Assembly (NCBI RefSeq): GCF_030936135.1
Contig: NC_082596.1
Location: 15,414,155-15,478,154 of the forward strand
Reading direction: 5' to 3'
Origin: Gavia stellata
Lineage: Eukaryota > Chordata > Aves > Gaviiformes > Gaviidae
Length of the DNA: 64,000 bases
Shown here piece by piece: positions 1 through 11,500 of this stretch; the first letter of the stretch is position 1, and each line of letters opens with the position of its first letter. Under the pieces are notes generated by a model. It was not told where the DNA came from. It was given only the letters and a program-made list of their open reading frames with translations, and made no database searches. Position numbers and translations under genes: made by a program.

Positions 1-1903
1 TGGTCCCATAATATAACCATTGTATCACTGGGAGGGAAAAGGGAAAAGACTAACAGTTCTTCTAACAGAAGAAGAGCCTTGGGGCATCTGAGGATCTGCC
101 AATATCTATGGGCTCCATTATGATAAACAATGTAGACAAGAGAAGACTTGTATCATACCTTCTGCTTGCCTGCTCTTCTAAGCAAAGGTTTAGTGGGGAA
201 TTAGTGGGGAAAAAATTAGTGGGGAAAGGGAAAGGGTGAACATCTGTATGATGATGTGACTCTTCACAGCAGAACATTTTAGGTAACTGTCTTTAAAATC
301 TCGAGGGAGTTTGAGAATCGAACTACCAGAAACCAGAAACCATTTCCTCTGACTTAGGAGATTCGTTTCTCCTATTGGAGAACTTCAAGGAAGTCTGTGG
401 CTGCCCTCCTGCAGTGCCCTCATTATAAATAACAAATGCTTAAAGCAGTTGCTGCTGCAAATATCCTCATGCCACTCCTGCAGCGAATAATCTTCCCAAG
501 CAGTGCTCCAAGTCCATAGGAGCATGGCGCGCTGCCGCTGTCTGAATGAATGGCATGGCCGTCAAAGGCTTCCAGGCTGCACTCTGACCGCCTCTGTGGC
601 CTCAGCTGGGTGGGCTGCTCCACACAGAAGCAGGGTATGGCTTAGCAAAGCAGTGCCTCTGGGGTCCTGCCAGTGATGTCCAGTGGGCTGGGTCTCTATC
701 GTCTTCTCCAAAGCCAGAACGTGCTCAGCTGTGAGAGGCATACAGTCGGAGCTGGGAGCCGTTGCCTTGCTGTGTTTGTACGAGGCAGCAGCTCCTGCTG
801 TCCTGCTGAGGCTGGAATGACAGCCTTCTTGTTTTCCTCACTCTACTTAGACCACTGGCCTCAAACCATGAATCAGGAAAACGACATACTACCGAAAAGC
901 AAAGAGAGTGTGTATGTAACTCATGAACGCTGAATTCCAGAAATTCCCTCAGTTCAAATCCTAGCTCCAGTGGTAGTGACAAGAAACTAGCACAGCCAAA
1001 ACCAGAGCCTAAGGACCAGGAAACCAGCTGATCAAATCTGCAGTGTCTGTTGTCCCCCGTTGTTTCCCTCAGGCAGCTATTAAATACCATTGGGTTCAAA
1101 TGCCCATGGGCAGGGCCTGATTAACATTTATCCAGAATCTATAACTATCTCGTAAGTGGAATATAATAACGTAATGTTGTTCCTTCTCACAGAACCTACT
1201 GAACATTAGTTTCTTGGGTATATTGTACACTATGAGTTATTTACTCAACCTTATTGGTTACATTGGAGAAATGCTGCACTTTTTTAATCTAATGCAAAGC
1301 AGTGTTTTTATATTTTTGCATGTGCTATAGTCAGCAATGATTAACAGCTTACATGTCTCAGCAGTTTCTTTTTTCTTCCTACATTTTAAATAAAATGCAA
1401 TGGAAATTCAATACTCTGATCTGTATTCTCCTTTCTACCCACATAATTTCTCAGAGCTGTCAGATCTCATTTGCAAGCCTCCCTTCTTCTGTCATCAGAC
1501 AATTATGTCAATATTCCACACCACCTGATGCATCCTCTTGCCACTTTATCTAAAGATCAGAGAAAACATATGTAAAGTACTAACCAAAGCGTGAACAATT
1601 ATAACTGTTGGGCCTGGAAACAACGTAGTTTGCAAAACATGTTGTCTTTATTATAACTTACACGAATAGCCCCAAAGTGAAAAGGCTGGGTGTGTGCAAT
1701 GATCTCACACAGCAGTTATTACCTCTAAAATATAAATACTGAAGGAGCTTTGGAAATGTGTTGTTTCCCCTGAGTATTGGAAAGAGCACAAGCATAAAAA
1801 AGTCTGAATCCAAGACCACACTTAGGGTTTTCCTTTAAGGAATGTATGATGGAGAATACTGGGAAAGCTGAGAATTTGTATCTGAGCTGGTATCTGCTGA
1901 TGT

Positions 1904-1923
1904 AAAAAAAAAAAAAAAAAAAA
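1904..1923 (+). repeat. Poly(A) run, 20 bases
   Basis: Twenty A followed by an A-rich stretch to about 1947. No retroelement body or processed coding sequence is recognised upstream, so it is listed as a simple repeat. Confidence 0.9.
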
Positions 1924-2686
1924 CACCAAAGAAAAAGGAAAAAAAAACCCTCTTAAAATGGAGTGGAATGCATCATTTGTATTTCTTTGTCTCTCCAGTT
2001 CCATGGAATGCAGGTCTAAGGTGATTCACAATTAAGAGAGTCTTCAACTGGAAAGATTGAAGGTCCATTGAGTTTCTTTACTGGAAAACGCTGTCATCAG
2101 TCAAAACTTTGCCTGGGAAAGGAGAAGGCTGTTGTGATTCCAGTGTGAATTCCACTGTTTAATGAATTTAAATCCCTGCCAGTTACTGGCGAAGTTTAAC
2201 CTTGGGATACCTTGTTCAACACTTTTCTTGTAGATGATAAATGCCTGAAGAGAAATATTTGATATGGTGCAGTCTTCATACCTTTAATGCCAAATTCACT
2301 GTGGTATGATATACCTGTGGCAAATGTAGGAAACAAGAAAAAGGGGCCACAATTACCCATCCACTTCTTAGTTGTGGCTGTTGGCGAGAACTTGCAATGG
2401 CTACAGCGATACTGCCAGCCATTCTTGGAAGAAACACCACCACAGAGGACAATTAATACTGCTTGTTTATTTTCTGGCAGCCTGCAATACATACTGGGCC
2501 ACTGAGGGAGAGCCAGAGGCTGCTTTAATCTTCAAGAATTAGCAATAACATGCTGTGGCAGGATTTTAGAGATCGGATTGAATCCATATTAGATTTATTG
2601 CACTCACAAAACATTGAGATCACATGGACGCTAGTATTTTCCTGTACGCTCATAAATGCCACTCAGATTCTGGCATTGAACATCTG

Positions 2687-2755
2687 ATTTTATTTTATTT
2701 TATTTTATTTTATTTTATTTTATTTTATTTTATTGTCATTTCATTTCATTTCATT
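2687..2755 (+). repeat. Pentanucleotide microsatellite (ATTTT)n then (ATTTC)n
   Basis: About nine and a half uninterrupted ATTTT units (2687-2734), a GTC break, then three to four ATTTC units to 2755. Confidence 0.95.
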
Positions 2756-4599
2756 GTTTTATGTTTTATTGTTTCCCTCCCTGAGTTACTTCCCTAAAGT
2801 TACATGCCTGCCCCCTACATTTCCTGTGACTGAAGAACAAGTTTCCTTCCATCTCCCGTCTCTGACTGTTCGGTAGAAACAGCCTCAAAAGATCAAGAAA
2901 CAGACGGATGGACTGTTCTTGGTGTTTCTCCCAGGAATGAAGGTTTGGTTGCCAGTGGCTTTAGTTTCATTGGAAGAGGCAGCTGCTATCCTGCAGCCAA
3001 GTGGGCAGATTAAATGATCTAGGGACAGTGAATTCACCCAGGAGAGAAGGGGTGGAGAAGACAGTGTCTTGGCACAGTGAGTTGCTTTTGTATTGGGAGA
3101 GCAAGTGCCTGGACTAGGCTGTGCTGGGAGGTACAGACTAACTCAGAAATGACTAAAACAAATGGTCCTTGAAACATGATTTGGAGCAGAGCCTACAGCA
3201 CGTCTGCAGCGCACATGAGATAAATCCTTGAAATGGTTGGAAGGGACGTCTGACTGCACAAAAGGCTGAGTCTTACTTTAAAGTACTCAGAAAGGATGGA
3301 AAGGCCCACTAGAAAAATTGACTGGGTGCTAAGAATGACAGACGCTACATGACTGCTGGGAAATTTAGTACCTGATACTGCCCCTGGGACCAGAAGAGGA
3401 TGTGCCTTGCTTAGATAAAAGCCCTGTGGTGTATTTAAGAGCCTCAGCCATCCTTGAACTTGCTTCCTGATTCCCCAGAAGGGACTGTTGTAGCCTGGGG
3501 AAAGATTATTGTTCCAGATGTGCATCTGGGTTTCTCTCAGCCTCTCAAGACCTCCCTTGAACAAAGGGTCTATTAGAAGATGCTCCCCTGCCATTGCAAA
3601 GCTGCTCAGAGGATTTAAGTCAATATATATTAATTTTACGGTAATAAGAGTCCATAGGTGTATTCCCCTGTTCTTCCTTACCTGGCTGGTATGAATACCT
3701 GCCTGCTTCTTGTGGAGAACAGACCGAAAACTCAGCCCTGCACTTTGAGCTCCTTGAAAATCTGAGCCTTGCTACTTCCCCCATATCTAATCAAGCACTT
3801 CAAACTTGTTCTGCGCCTACTTACTGCTTCTTAGCCCTGCTAGGCAGGCACTATCAGGGAGACAGGAAAAGAAGCTCTACTTGGAGAGATTTTTCTTCTC
3901 TGTTTCCTGAAAAAGGCCTCTGGCCAGTATTAAGTGAAAGAGATTTTCTGTGTATAAGCCTTCTTCCTGGTGTTACTGGCAAAAACAAGAGACAGGTTTA
4001 AATAGCTCCTGGGTGGATCTCCTGTTGAAACCAACATCCCCAGCTCAAGTTCTCTTGCAGACTGTGTGCCCTCCTGATGTGCCCCTAACACACAACATAT
4101 TTTTGCTGCCAAAGTACAAGAATTTATAGGAGACTGGTGGAACTGTATTTGGAGGACAAGACACACGGGCTTAGTGGGAGAAACCAGCAATATGTCTATA
4201 TGAACAACAAATAAAAAGCTCTCCCCTGGTGACTCTGCCAAGAGTCCATTAATTTGGTTTCCTGTCTGCTGGTGTAAACATCCAATAGCAAATGTCCTCT
4301 AACCACATGACTTCATCCTTCCACCTCTGCTAACCCTCTCTCCCAGCGTGGTGGCAGTGGGTATAATAGGCCTAAGTCTTCAGGTGTACTTGGAAAGCCT
4401 CTCCCTAAAGCTTTTGGAAATGTTGCCTGGCTCTTTCCTGAGGTTTTCATACCTACTGCAGCTCTTGTGATTTCAGCGTCAGTTGGTGGGGGGCAGAAGT
4501 TGACAGAGTTTGTTCAGGACTGCGGCTGTTCCCTAGAAAGGTTCTTGAGAAGCCAGTGGAGACCACCTGCTGTCTCCAGATAAAATCAACTGTAGCTCA

Positions 4600-4890
4600 C
4601 AAGGTTTATCTAACCTCTCCTTATACAACCCTAATGACACTGAAGCCATAGCTTCTCCACACAATCTCTTCCAGTATTTAACTGTCTTCCAAGTGGAATA
4701 TATTTTTCCAGAGTGCAGCCTACATCTCTCTTGCTGTCTTTTAACTTCATTTCATCTTCTTCTGTGCTTAATATGGGTAGAGAATGGCTAATTTTGCTGT
4801 TACTTTTAACTTGTTCAGAAAACTTGTCCCCTTCTCCAGACTAAGTCATCCCAGTCCTTTCAGTCCCTTCTTTGCATAATGCTTCATTCC
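4600..4890 (-). mobile_element. Ancient CR1 LINE fragment, antisense
   Basis: Matches, in order over almost 300 bases, the antisense strand of old amniote CR1 3' regions: TCTAACCTCTCC, CTCTTCCAGTATTTAACTGT, CTACATCTCTCTTGCTGTCT, then TTGTCCCCTTCTCCAGACTA and CCAGTCCTTTCAGTC. Much diverged, so it probably predates bird radiation. The 132-residue minus-strand frame starting near 5239 overlaps its end and is not a gene. Edges are approximate; similarity may run to about 4950. Confidence 0.65.
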
Positions 4891-5457
4891 TGTCTCTTTC
4901 ATTTGTCCATTTGGTTTCTGTTTTGAGTAGATAAATAGCTACAAAAATGCTCAAAATTACCCTTGAGGGATTCTGAAAAAAAATCTTGTAATCTCTGTAG
5001 TCATCATCTCCTTTATCCATACTAATAAGGCAGGATGAGGTATGGGTAAAAAAACAAGCCCAAGGCACAGATAATACAAAACATGTGTAAAGGAGATGGT
5101 AAGCTTCTATTTTGTAGTTCTGGAGCTGTTTTAGCTGTACAGCTATTTTAGTAAACAGATTTCCACAGAGAAGAGCAGCAATTCTGAAATACAGTGAGAG
5201 CACCTGAGTCGAGTACCACTGGCATGCAGTCTCCACCATGGGCTCTCTGGCATCTCACCATGCTCAAGAGTGAGGGCAAAGTGGGGCTCAGTGCACCCAA
5301 AGGTAACTACGAGTAAATGCCATTTCCCATTCTTCATTTCTTTTAGCTCAGAGCTTACCTTCGTGTACAGTGGCGGATAGCTCTATGGCATCTACCCTTC
5401 AGCCCCTTCAGAGGTAGCTGTGTCCTGCAGAGCAACAGACCCAAAACTTTATTGGGC

Positions 5458-6582
5458 TGTATTGGGTTTGCATGGCAGCGCTTTGGTAGCAGGGGGGGCT
5501 ACAGGGGTGGCTTCTGTAAGAAGCTGCTAGAAGCTTCTCCTATGTCTGATAGAGCCAATGCCAGCCGGCTCCAAGACGGATCTGCCACTGGCTAAGGCTG
5601 AGCTAATCAGCAACAGTGGTAGCGCCTCTGTGATAACATATTTAAGAAGGGGGGAAAAACCGGGAAGAGGCAGCCGGAGAAGAGAGGAGTGAGAATATGT
5701 GAGAGAAACAACTCTGCAGACCCCAAGGTCAGTGCAGAAGGAGGGGGAGGAGGTGCTCCAGGCACCGGAGCAGAGATTCCCCTGCAGCCCGTGGTGAAGA
5801 CCATGGTGAAGCAGGTTGTCCCCCTGCAGCCCATGGAGGTCCACGGTGGAGCAGATATCCACCTGCAGCCCCTGGAGGACCCCATGCTGGAGCAGGTGGA
5901 TGCCCGAAGGAGGCTGTGACCCCGTGGGAAGCCCATGCTGGAGCAGGCTCCTGGCAGGACCTGTGGAGCCGTGGAGAGAGGAGCCCACACTGGAGCAGGT
6001 TTGCTGGCAGGACTTGCGATCCTGCGGGGGACCCACGCTGGAGCAGTCTGTTCCTGAAGGACTGCACCCCGTGGAACGGACCCATGCTGGAGCAGTTTGC
6101 GAAGAACTGCAGCCCGTGGGAAGAACCCACGTTGGAGAAGTTCATGGAGAACTGTCTCCTGTGGGAGGGACCCCACGCTGGAGCAGGGGAAGAGTGTGAG
6201 GAGGAAGGAGCGGCAGAAACAACATGTGATGAACTGACCGCAACCCCCATTCCCCGTCCCCCTGCACCGCTCGGGGGGGGGAAGAGGTTCGGGAGTGAAG
6301 TTGAGCCTGGGAAGAAGGGAGGGGTGGGGGGAAGGTGTTGTTTTTTTAAGATCTGGTTTTACTTCTCATTATCCTACTCTGATTTTGATTGGTAATAAAT
6401 TAAACTAATTTCCCCAAGTCAAGTCTATTTTGCCCATGATGGTAGTTGGTGAGTGATCTCCCTATGTCCTTATCTCGACCTACGAGCCTTTTCCTCATAT
6501 TTTCTCTCTCCTGTCCAGCTGAGGAAGGGGAGTGAGTGAGCAGCTGTGTGGTGATTAGTCCGGCTGGGACTAAACCATGACA
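5458..6582 (+). mobile_element. Solo LTR of an avian endogenous retrovirus (about 1.1 kb)
   Basis: Starts near TGTATTGGGTTTGCATGGCA and ends near CTAAACCATGACA. It has a TATA-like CATATTTAAG at about 5636-5645, a long repeat-built middle, AATAAA at 6394-6399, and a CTCATTATCCTACTCTGATT stretch I recognise from a common bird LTR family. No gag, pol or env frames flank it, so it is a solo LTR. A clear target-site duplication is not visible; GGCT is present near both edges. The overlapping 120-190 codon frames on both strands inside it come from the repeat and GC content, not from genes. Confidence 0.75.
5780..6195 (+). repeat. Minisatellite-like array inside the LTR
   Basis: Imperfect units of about 45-52 bp, each marked by CCCAYGCTGGAGCAG or a variant (near 5881, 5931, 5980, 6030, 6080, 6126 and 6171), joined by segments resembling CTGCAGCCCGTGGGA. 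Roughly seven units. Confidence 0.75.
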
Positions 6583-8496
6583 CAGGCTGTGACAATACTG
6601 ACTGAAAATACGTTCTGGAGCAACATCATTTATTCTCCTTATCAGCCTGGGTTTTGGTAGTAGCAGTCGTGCCTGGCTACCCATAACGCTGGAAGTTGCA
6701 CAGTCTGTAATATTGCCCATAAGCCACCTCTCTAAAGCTTCAGGCTACAGAGCTTGCATATCATTTGCTAGGATTGCACGGTCTTCTGAAGCTCTTCCCT
6801 GTAACATTAAATTTAGCCGCTGGCATAAATACAGATATTTGGTAAGGTATATTTCTGGTTAAGAGTCTGAAGATGCATGATGTAAAGAATTAAATGCTTT
6901 CCAAGCGCGAATATATAAAATGTGCCATGCTGTATTTAACATAGCTGCGGAGAGGAAGAAAGAACATTTACCAGCAGACTGGGTGAATCAAAATGCCAGG
7001 GTAGTTTTTGACAAACATTATTTAACTTGCATCATTGCTTATATGCATTTTCAATGTAGTATAAGAAATGCAAACTGGTCATATTTCAGTGTAACCCTCT
7101 ATTAGGGCAACGTTTATAATTTCAACCCAGAGTACATGGGTAACAAGATAGCCTTGTTAGCAAGCTGCATGTCTGAATGAGTCACAAGCCTCTTACACCA
7201 TCATACGGATCAGAGAGGATGCAAATCTGTGAAGATTTCCCTTTGCATCTATGGATTTTCTACAGGTGCATTTCTTCCTGTTTGCTACCATCAGATCTCT
7301 TTGTGGAATGGAAATTTGAGGTCTGTGATCTTCCCCAAAGTGGGCATTATCTGGTAACTTTGCCAGACACCTATTCCTTGAGTCTTTTGAGAAGAATTAA
7401 AGAGGTAAGCTTGCTTGGCCAGTCTGAATCTTTGTCTTGTGTAGACATGTACCAAGCAGATATTTACCCTCTTTTGGTCTATACAGCAATATTAAAAGTC
7501 ATAAGCTTCTCTTGTCCTGTTTTTTTTCTGATGCAATTGCTTTGGGAAGGGTGATCTTTTGAATATGGTTTTATGTGTGAGTTGACTGTTGAAGCCCAGA
7601 AAACTGTTACAGAGAAATAGGGGAGAAAAAATATTTACAGTATATTTTTATTCTGACATTTTAAAATTGCTTAGCATAACATACAGTGCTGGCATCAGGG
7701 AGAGACAGAGACGAGTAACTGGGGAAGCCTGGACTCTCACTTTCTCTAGGACACTCGAGAGTAGTGAAATCCATTCTGTGCTCAGAGGGATATATCTGAT
7801 TGACAGTGATAGACATGATAGAAGGTTTTCCTCCCTGAGACCAGCTGGAAACCAGAATTATTCTGCTGCCATTCACCCCATTACAGCGTTATAACCTGCC
7901 CCAAAATAAAGTACTTTGAAATGTGTTGAATACTCCCATTTGGTATCCAGGACATTTTTTAGCCTTAGTATGGCCAGACTGAAACTTCCCAGTGCTATTT
8001 TGAAAAAATGTGTAAGTCATATAATTGAAAATGTGTTAAGGGTGAAGTTCCCCTTTCAGTGCAGTAACTTCAGGAGTTTACCACCCCACATCGGAACAGA
8101 AGCTTATTTTACATTACGTTGTCATGACTACACCCATAACTATGAAGAAATACCATTGTGGAGACAAAACCATTATATTTTTTTTTTAGAAAGTCTCCAT
8201 TAAAAAAAATCCTTTGAGTAACGCCTGTTGGTGTAACACCTGTAAAATTCAGATATACTTTGTCAACAAGGCTATAAAATGATAACTGAAAGACAGATGG
8301 ATATCTTCCAGTTAAAAGTGAAGGAGAAATACTCAAAACACTTAAGAATGAGAGAGATTTAACCTTTGCAAACCACCAAAGGAAGAGAGAAATTCCCTTT
8401 CTTGACATTTTCACACCAGTCCTTTCCTGGAGGATTATGTTATAGTCAAACATAACTTATTGGCAGTAATTAGGTGAAATTAGGCAGAAATTAGGT

Positions 8497-8560
8497 GACT
8501 TGTGTTATGCAGGAGACAAGGCTACATGACCTAATGGTCTATTCTGGCCTATGAATTGTT
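8497..8560 (+). mobile_element. Ancient CR1 3' end, sense
   Basis: GACTTGTGTTATGCAGGAGA followed by CATGACCTAATGGTCTATTC and TGGCCTATGAA corresponds closely to the terminal 60 bases of old amniote CR1 elements. It is preceded by a triplicated TTAGGTGA/TTAGGCAG-like stretch. Confidence 0.6.
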
Positions 8561-11500
8561 CAAATATAACTAGTTATTTTAATGCAATTTCTTTTCCAAT
8601 TCAGCATAGTTTAGCAGTTAGTCAAGACAGAATTTGGTTATTCCTAGTAAGGAGGTGATAGATAAATGTGGGTAATCTTTACTTGAAGATTTCAATAGTC
8701 TGCTCATCTTGATGTGGTTTCTTTCATGGTTTTGCACATGAAGGACTCCGCAGAATGTGGGACATGACTGAGCTCATGGTCTGAGGCTGTATGGTATGAT
8801 ATCCAGTTCTTACCAAAAAATAGAAGGCTTCTTTGAATCAGCTGCAGGAATCCTTTTCCAGGGAGATAACCACATGGGGTCTTCTCCTTTGATGTCATGT
8901 TTTTCATTGTGAAATTTCAACTGGTCATGAAGACAATAAAGGTCAAATTAGCAACTGGGCAGAGAGTGCGCATGGAGGGCACAGAGGCCAGCGGCAGCTC
9001 TGATCTTGTGGTTAGCTCTGTAGCTGCACTGGGCCCTGCATACACTGGATATGTTGGGTATGCTGGATATGTTCCATACTGCTCAACAGCTACCAAGGAT
9101 GGGTAGGAAGCCCTGATTTGCTTGCAGTCACTTTGTACCTATTTCTGTTCCTTTACGCATGCATAGGAGATTACTCATTTGGAGGGGAAAAAGATTCCAG
9201 TAATTTGGGTGCACGCTGCTAAACTGACTTGCTCTTAAACTAGAAAAATTATTCCTGTACCTCCTGCTCAGCGGCACCCAGGACTTCTCCAGCAGGGAAA
9301 GTATGGTGTGTGAAACAGTTCACCTGGACAATGGATGAGTCGTCATTCTGGGAACATGCGAGGTTCCACAGTTTCTGGTGGGGGGAACAAAATGAGTACC
9401 CAGCTGCATCCCAGACAGCTTCACCTTACAAAGCTCGTTGGAAAACAGTGATCCTAAACTTGTCTCTTGCATCACCCTTTTTCCTTGTGCTTCATTACCT
9501 CCACATTTGCCATTAATGGGTTGTGTTTTCAGTGTTTACGTCATTTATTGTGGCAGGAGTGATGCCTGTTACAAGTTCGCCTTTCAGTGCAATATATAAA
9601 AGAGAACAGATCAGCATGTAGCAGCCTAAAAATACTATTTTTGTATTTTTAATATATTATGAGAACACATTCATCCATAAAACCATGAGAGGGCAGCATT
9701 CTCTCTGTCATTCATATTCTCTTTCTGTTGGAAGATTAAGAGAGACTTTCTTTAACATTCATCTCATAAACCACAGAGAAGTGTTATATATAATTCAGAG
9801 CTTGGTTCAATATTCTTTGTAATCAATAGGAATGTTTCCCTTGATTTAAATTGGTGTTGGACTGAGGCTTCAGTTGTTCAAAATGACATCAGGAAGAACT
9901 GTCTGCATAATTTAAATCAGAAGATACTGAAAATAAACAGTCAGGAAATAATTTTGGTGGTGGTTAACCATTGGAACAAAATACCAAGAATACTGGTGTA
10001 TTCTCCGTTTCTTGATGTCTTTGAATACAGGCTAGATGTCTCTTTGGAAAAAGTGGACAAAAGCTGCTGGGTTCAATACTGAGGTAGCGGAGTGGTGTTC
10101 GGTTAACTGCATGGCATAAAGGAGAAGTTGATGCTGTATGTATGCAGACAAGATAAGCCACACATTTTTTTATGCTGTTAGTAATTAATCAGTGGAACAA
10201 CACCTTAAGGTTTCAGGGAATGATTTTACAATCAAAATGGTGTGCATTTCCACATGATCTTCTCTAAGTCAGTTCAGAGCATTTGCATCATCTGTATTAC
10301 ACAAGCAGTCACGTTTGCTAAGCAAAATGATCTCTCTGGCTCTGGAGTCCATTAATCTGGCCAATACAATTAATCTAGCCAATATGATAGTTTCAGTGAA
10401 AAATTTTACATCTGTCAAGTGATCCTTTGAGCAACAGGCAGTACATTGTTGTAGGAACAAATGATTGGGTTTTTTTAGAAGAACTAACTGTGCAATTTTT
10501 GCAAAATTAGAACAACTTAAGATGGAGAGAGAGAGGTTTTGAAAAGGGGAAGCAGAATTGTTTACCTCCAAATAATTGCTTCAGAAATAACTTAGGTCAC
10601 AAGAAACTACAGATTTTTAGCCAGATGAATATTTAGACATCTCACAATGTCAGTCCAATGTAGAGTGGCAAGTGCTAATTAGCATTCTTGCTTGCAGTTT
10701 CAGCAGAGAGAAGGAGTATTTAATAAACATGGAAACCATGCTATTCTTTCTATACTGCTTGACATGGTGACCCAACTCCGACCTCCGTGGGTTTGTGATG
10801 AAATTATATTTTCTTGTTTACTTCATCTCCTGCTGCTGAGGGAAATTCCTGTATGTCTCTTATCCACTGTATTTCAGTCATTTCAACACCCCTAAAATGA
10901 TGCACAAAAATTTCACTGTGAATACCCTTAGGAGGTACCACAAACTGTGGTTTCACAGAAAAGTCATTGGGACAAATGCAATGGTGGGCAAACGTACACG
11001 ATTCAGAAAGAGTGACATGCCCCATGCAACCATCCAGCATGTGAGAAAGTGAAGGATCTCCAGAAGGGTCAACAATAAAAGAAACAAAAGTGTTATTTGA
11101 TCAGAAACCTATCTACCTTTACATTTCACTTGCATTTTCTTTTTTTGATATGCACTACTTAAAGAGATTTCCCAATGTTTTGGGGCGAAAGATGTTGTGC
11201 CCATCTGTGACTTTTAATTAGGACCATTGTGAAGAAAAACGTTCATTTTCTAGTTATGTTTTGAAGACTGCTAAAGGGTGTTAGCATTTGTTAACTTGAA
11301 ATATTTTCACATTGTTTCCATAACAAAGAAAAATGTGAGGTATTATTTAATTTCCCGTAACTTGCAGTATAAAAATGAATTCAATAACAAGTGAGCTTTG
11401 CCAAGATGGCTGTATATTTTTTTTAAGAAATAATGTAGTTGGTTCAGACTAGCCCACATGTTACATAGGGTTTGAATTAGCACTTTTTCAATGGATCTTA

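Larger units (their letters stand above)
1..4599. other. Upstream intergenic DNA, no gene recognised
   Basis: AT-rich sequence with only short unsupported open frames on both strands. Contains an A20 run and a pentanucleotide microsatellite, listed separately. I see no exon of COLEC10, the gene expected on this side from mammalian synteny. Confidence 0.7.

Noticed and set aside
1822..2004. Poly(A) run as the tail of a processed pseudogene
   Set aside because: No coding remnant or retroelement body precedes the A20 run.
3181..3280. Possible CR1 tail around GGTTGGAAGGGACGTCTGAC
   Set aside because: Only about 20 bases resemble CR1 and the flanks do not follow.
5527..6395. Overlapping open frames of 120-190 codons on both strands
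   Set aside because: They lie inside the solo LTR's GC-rich repeat array, overlap each other in several frames and resemble no protein. The repeat structure explains them.
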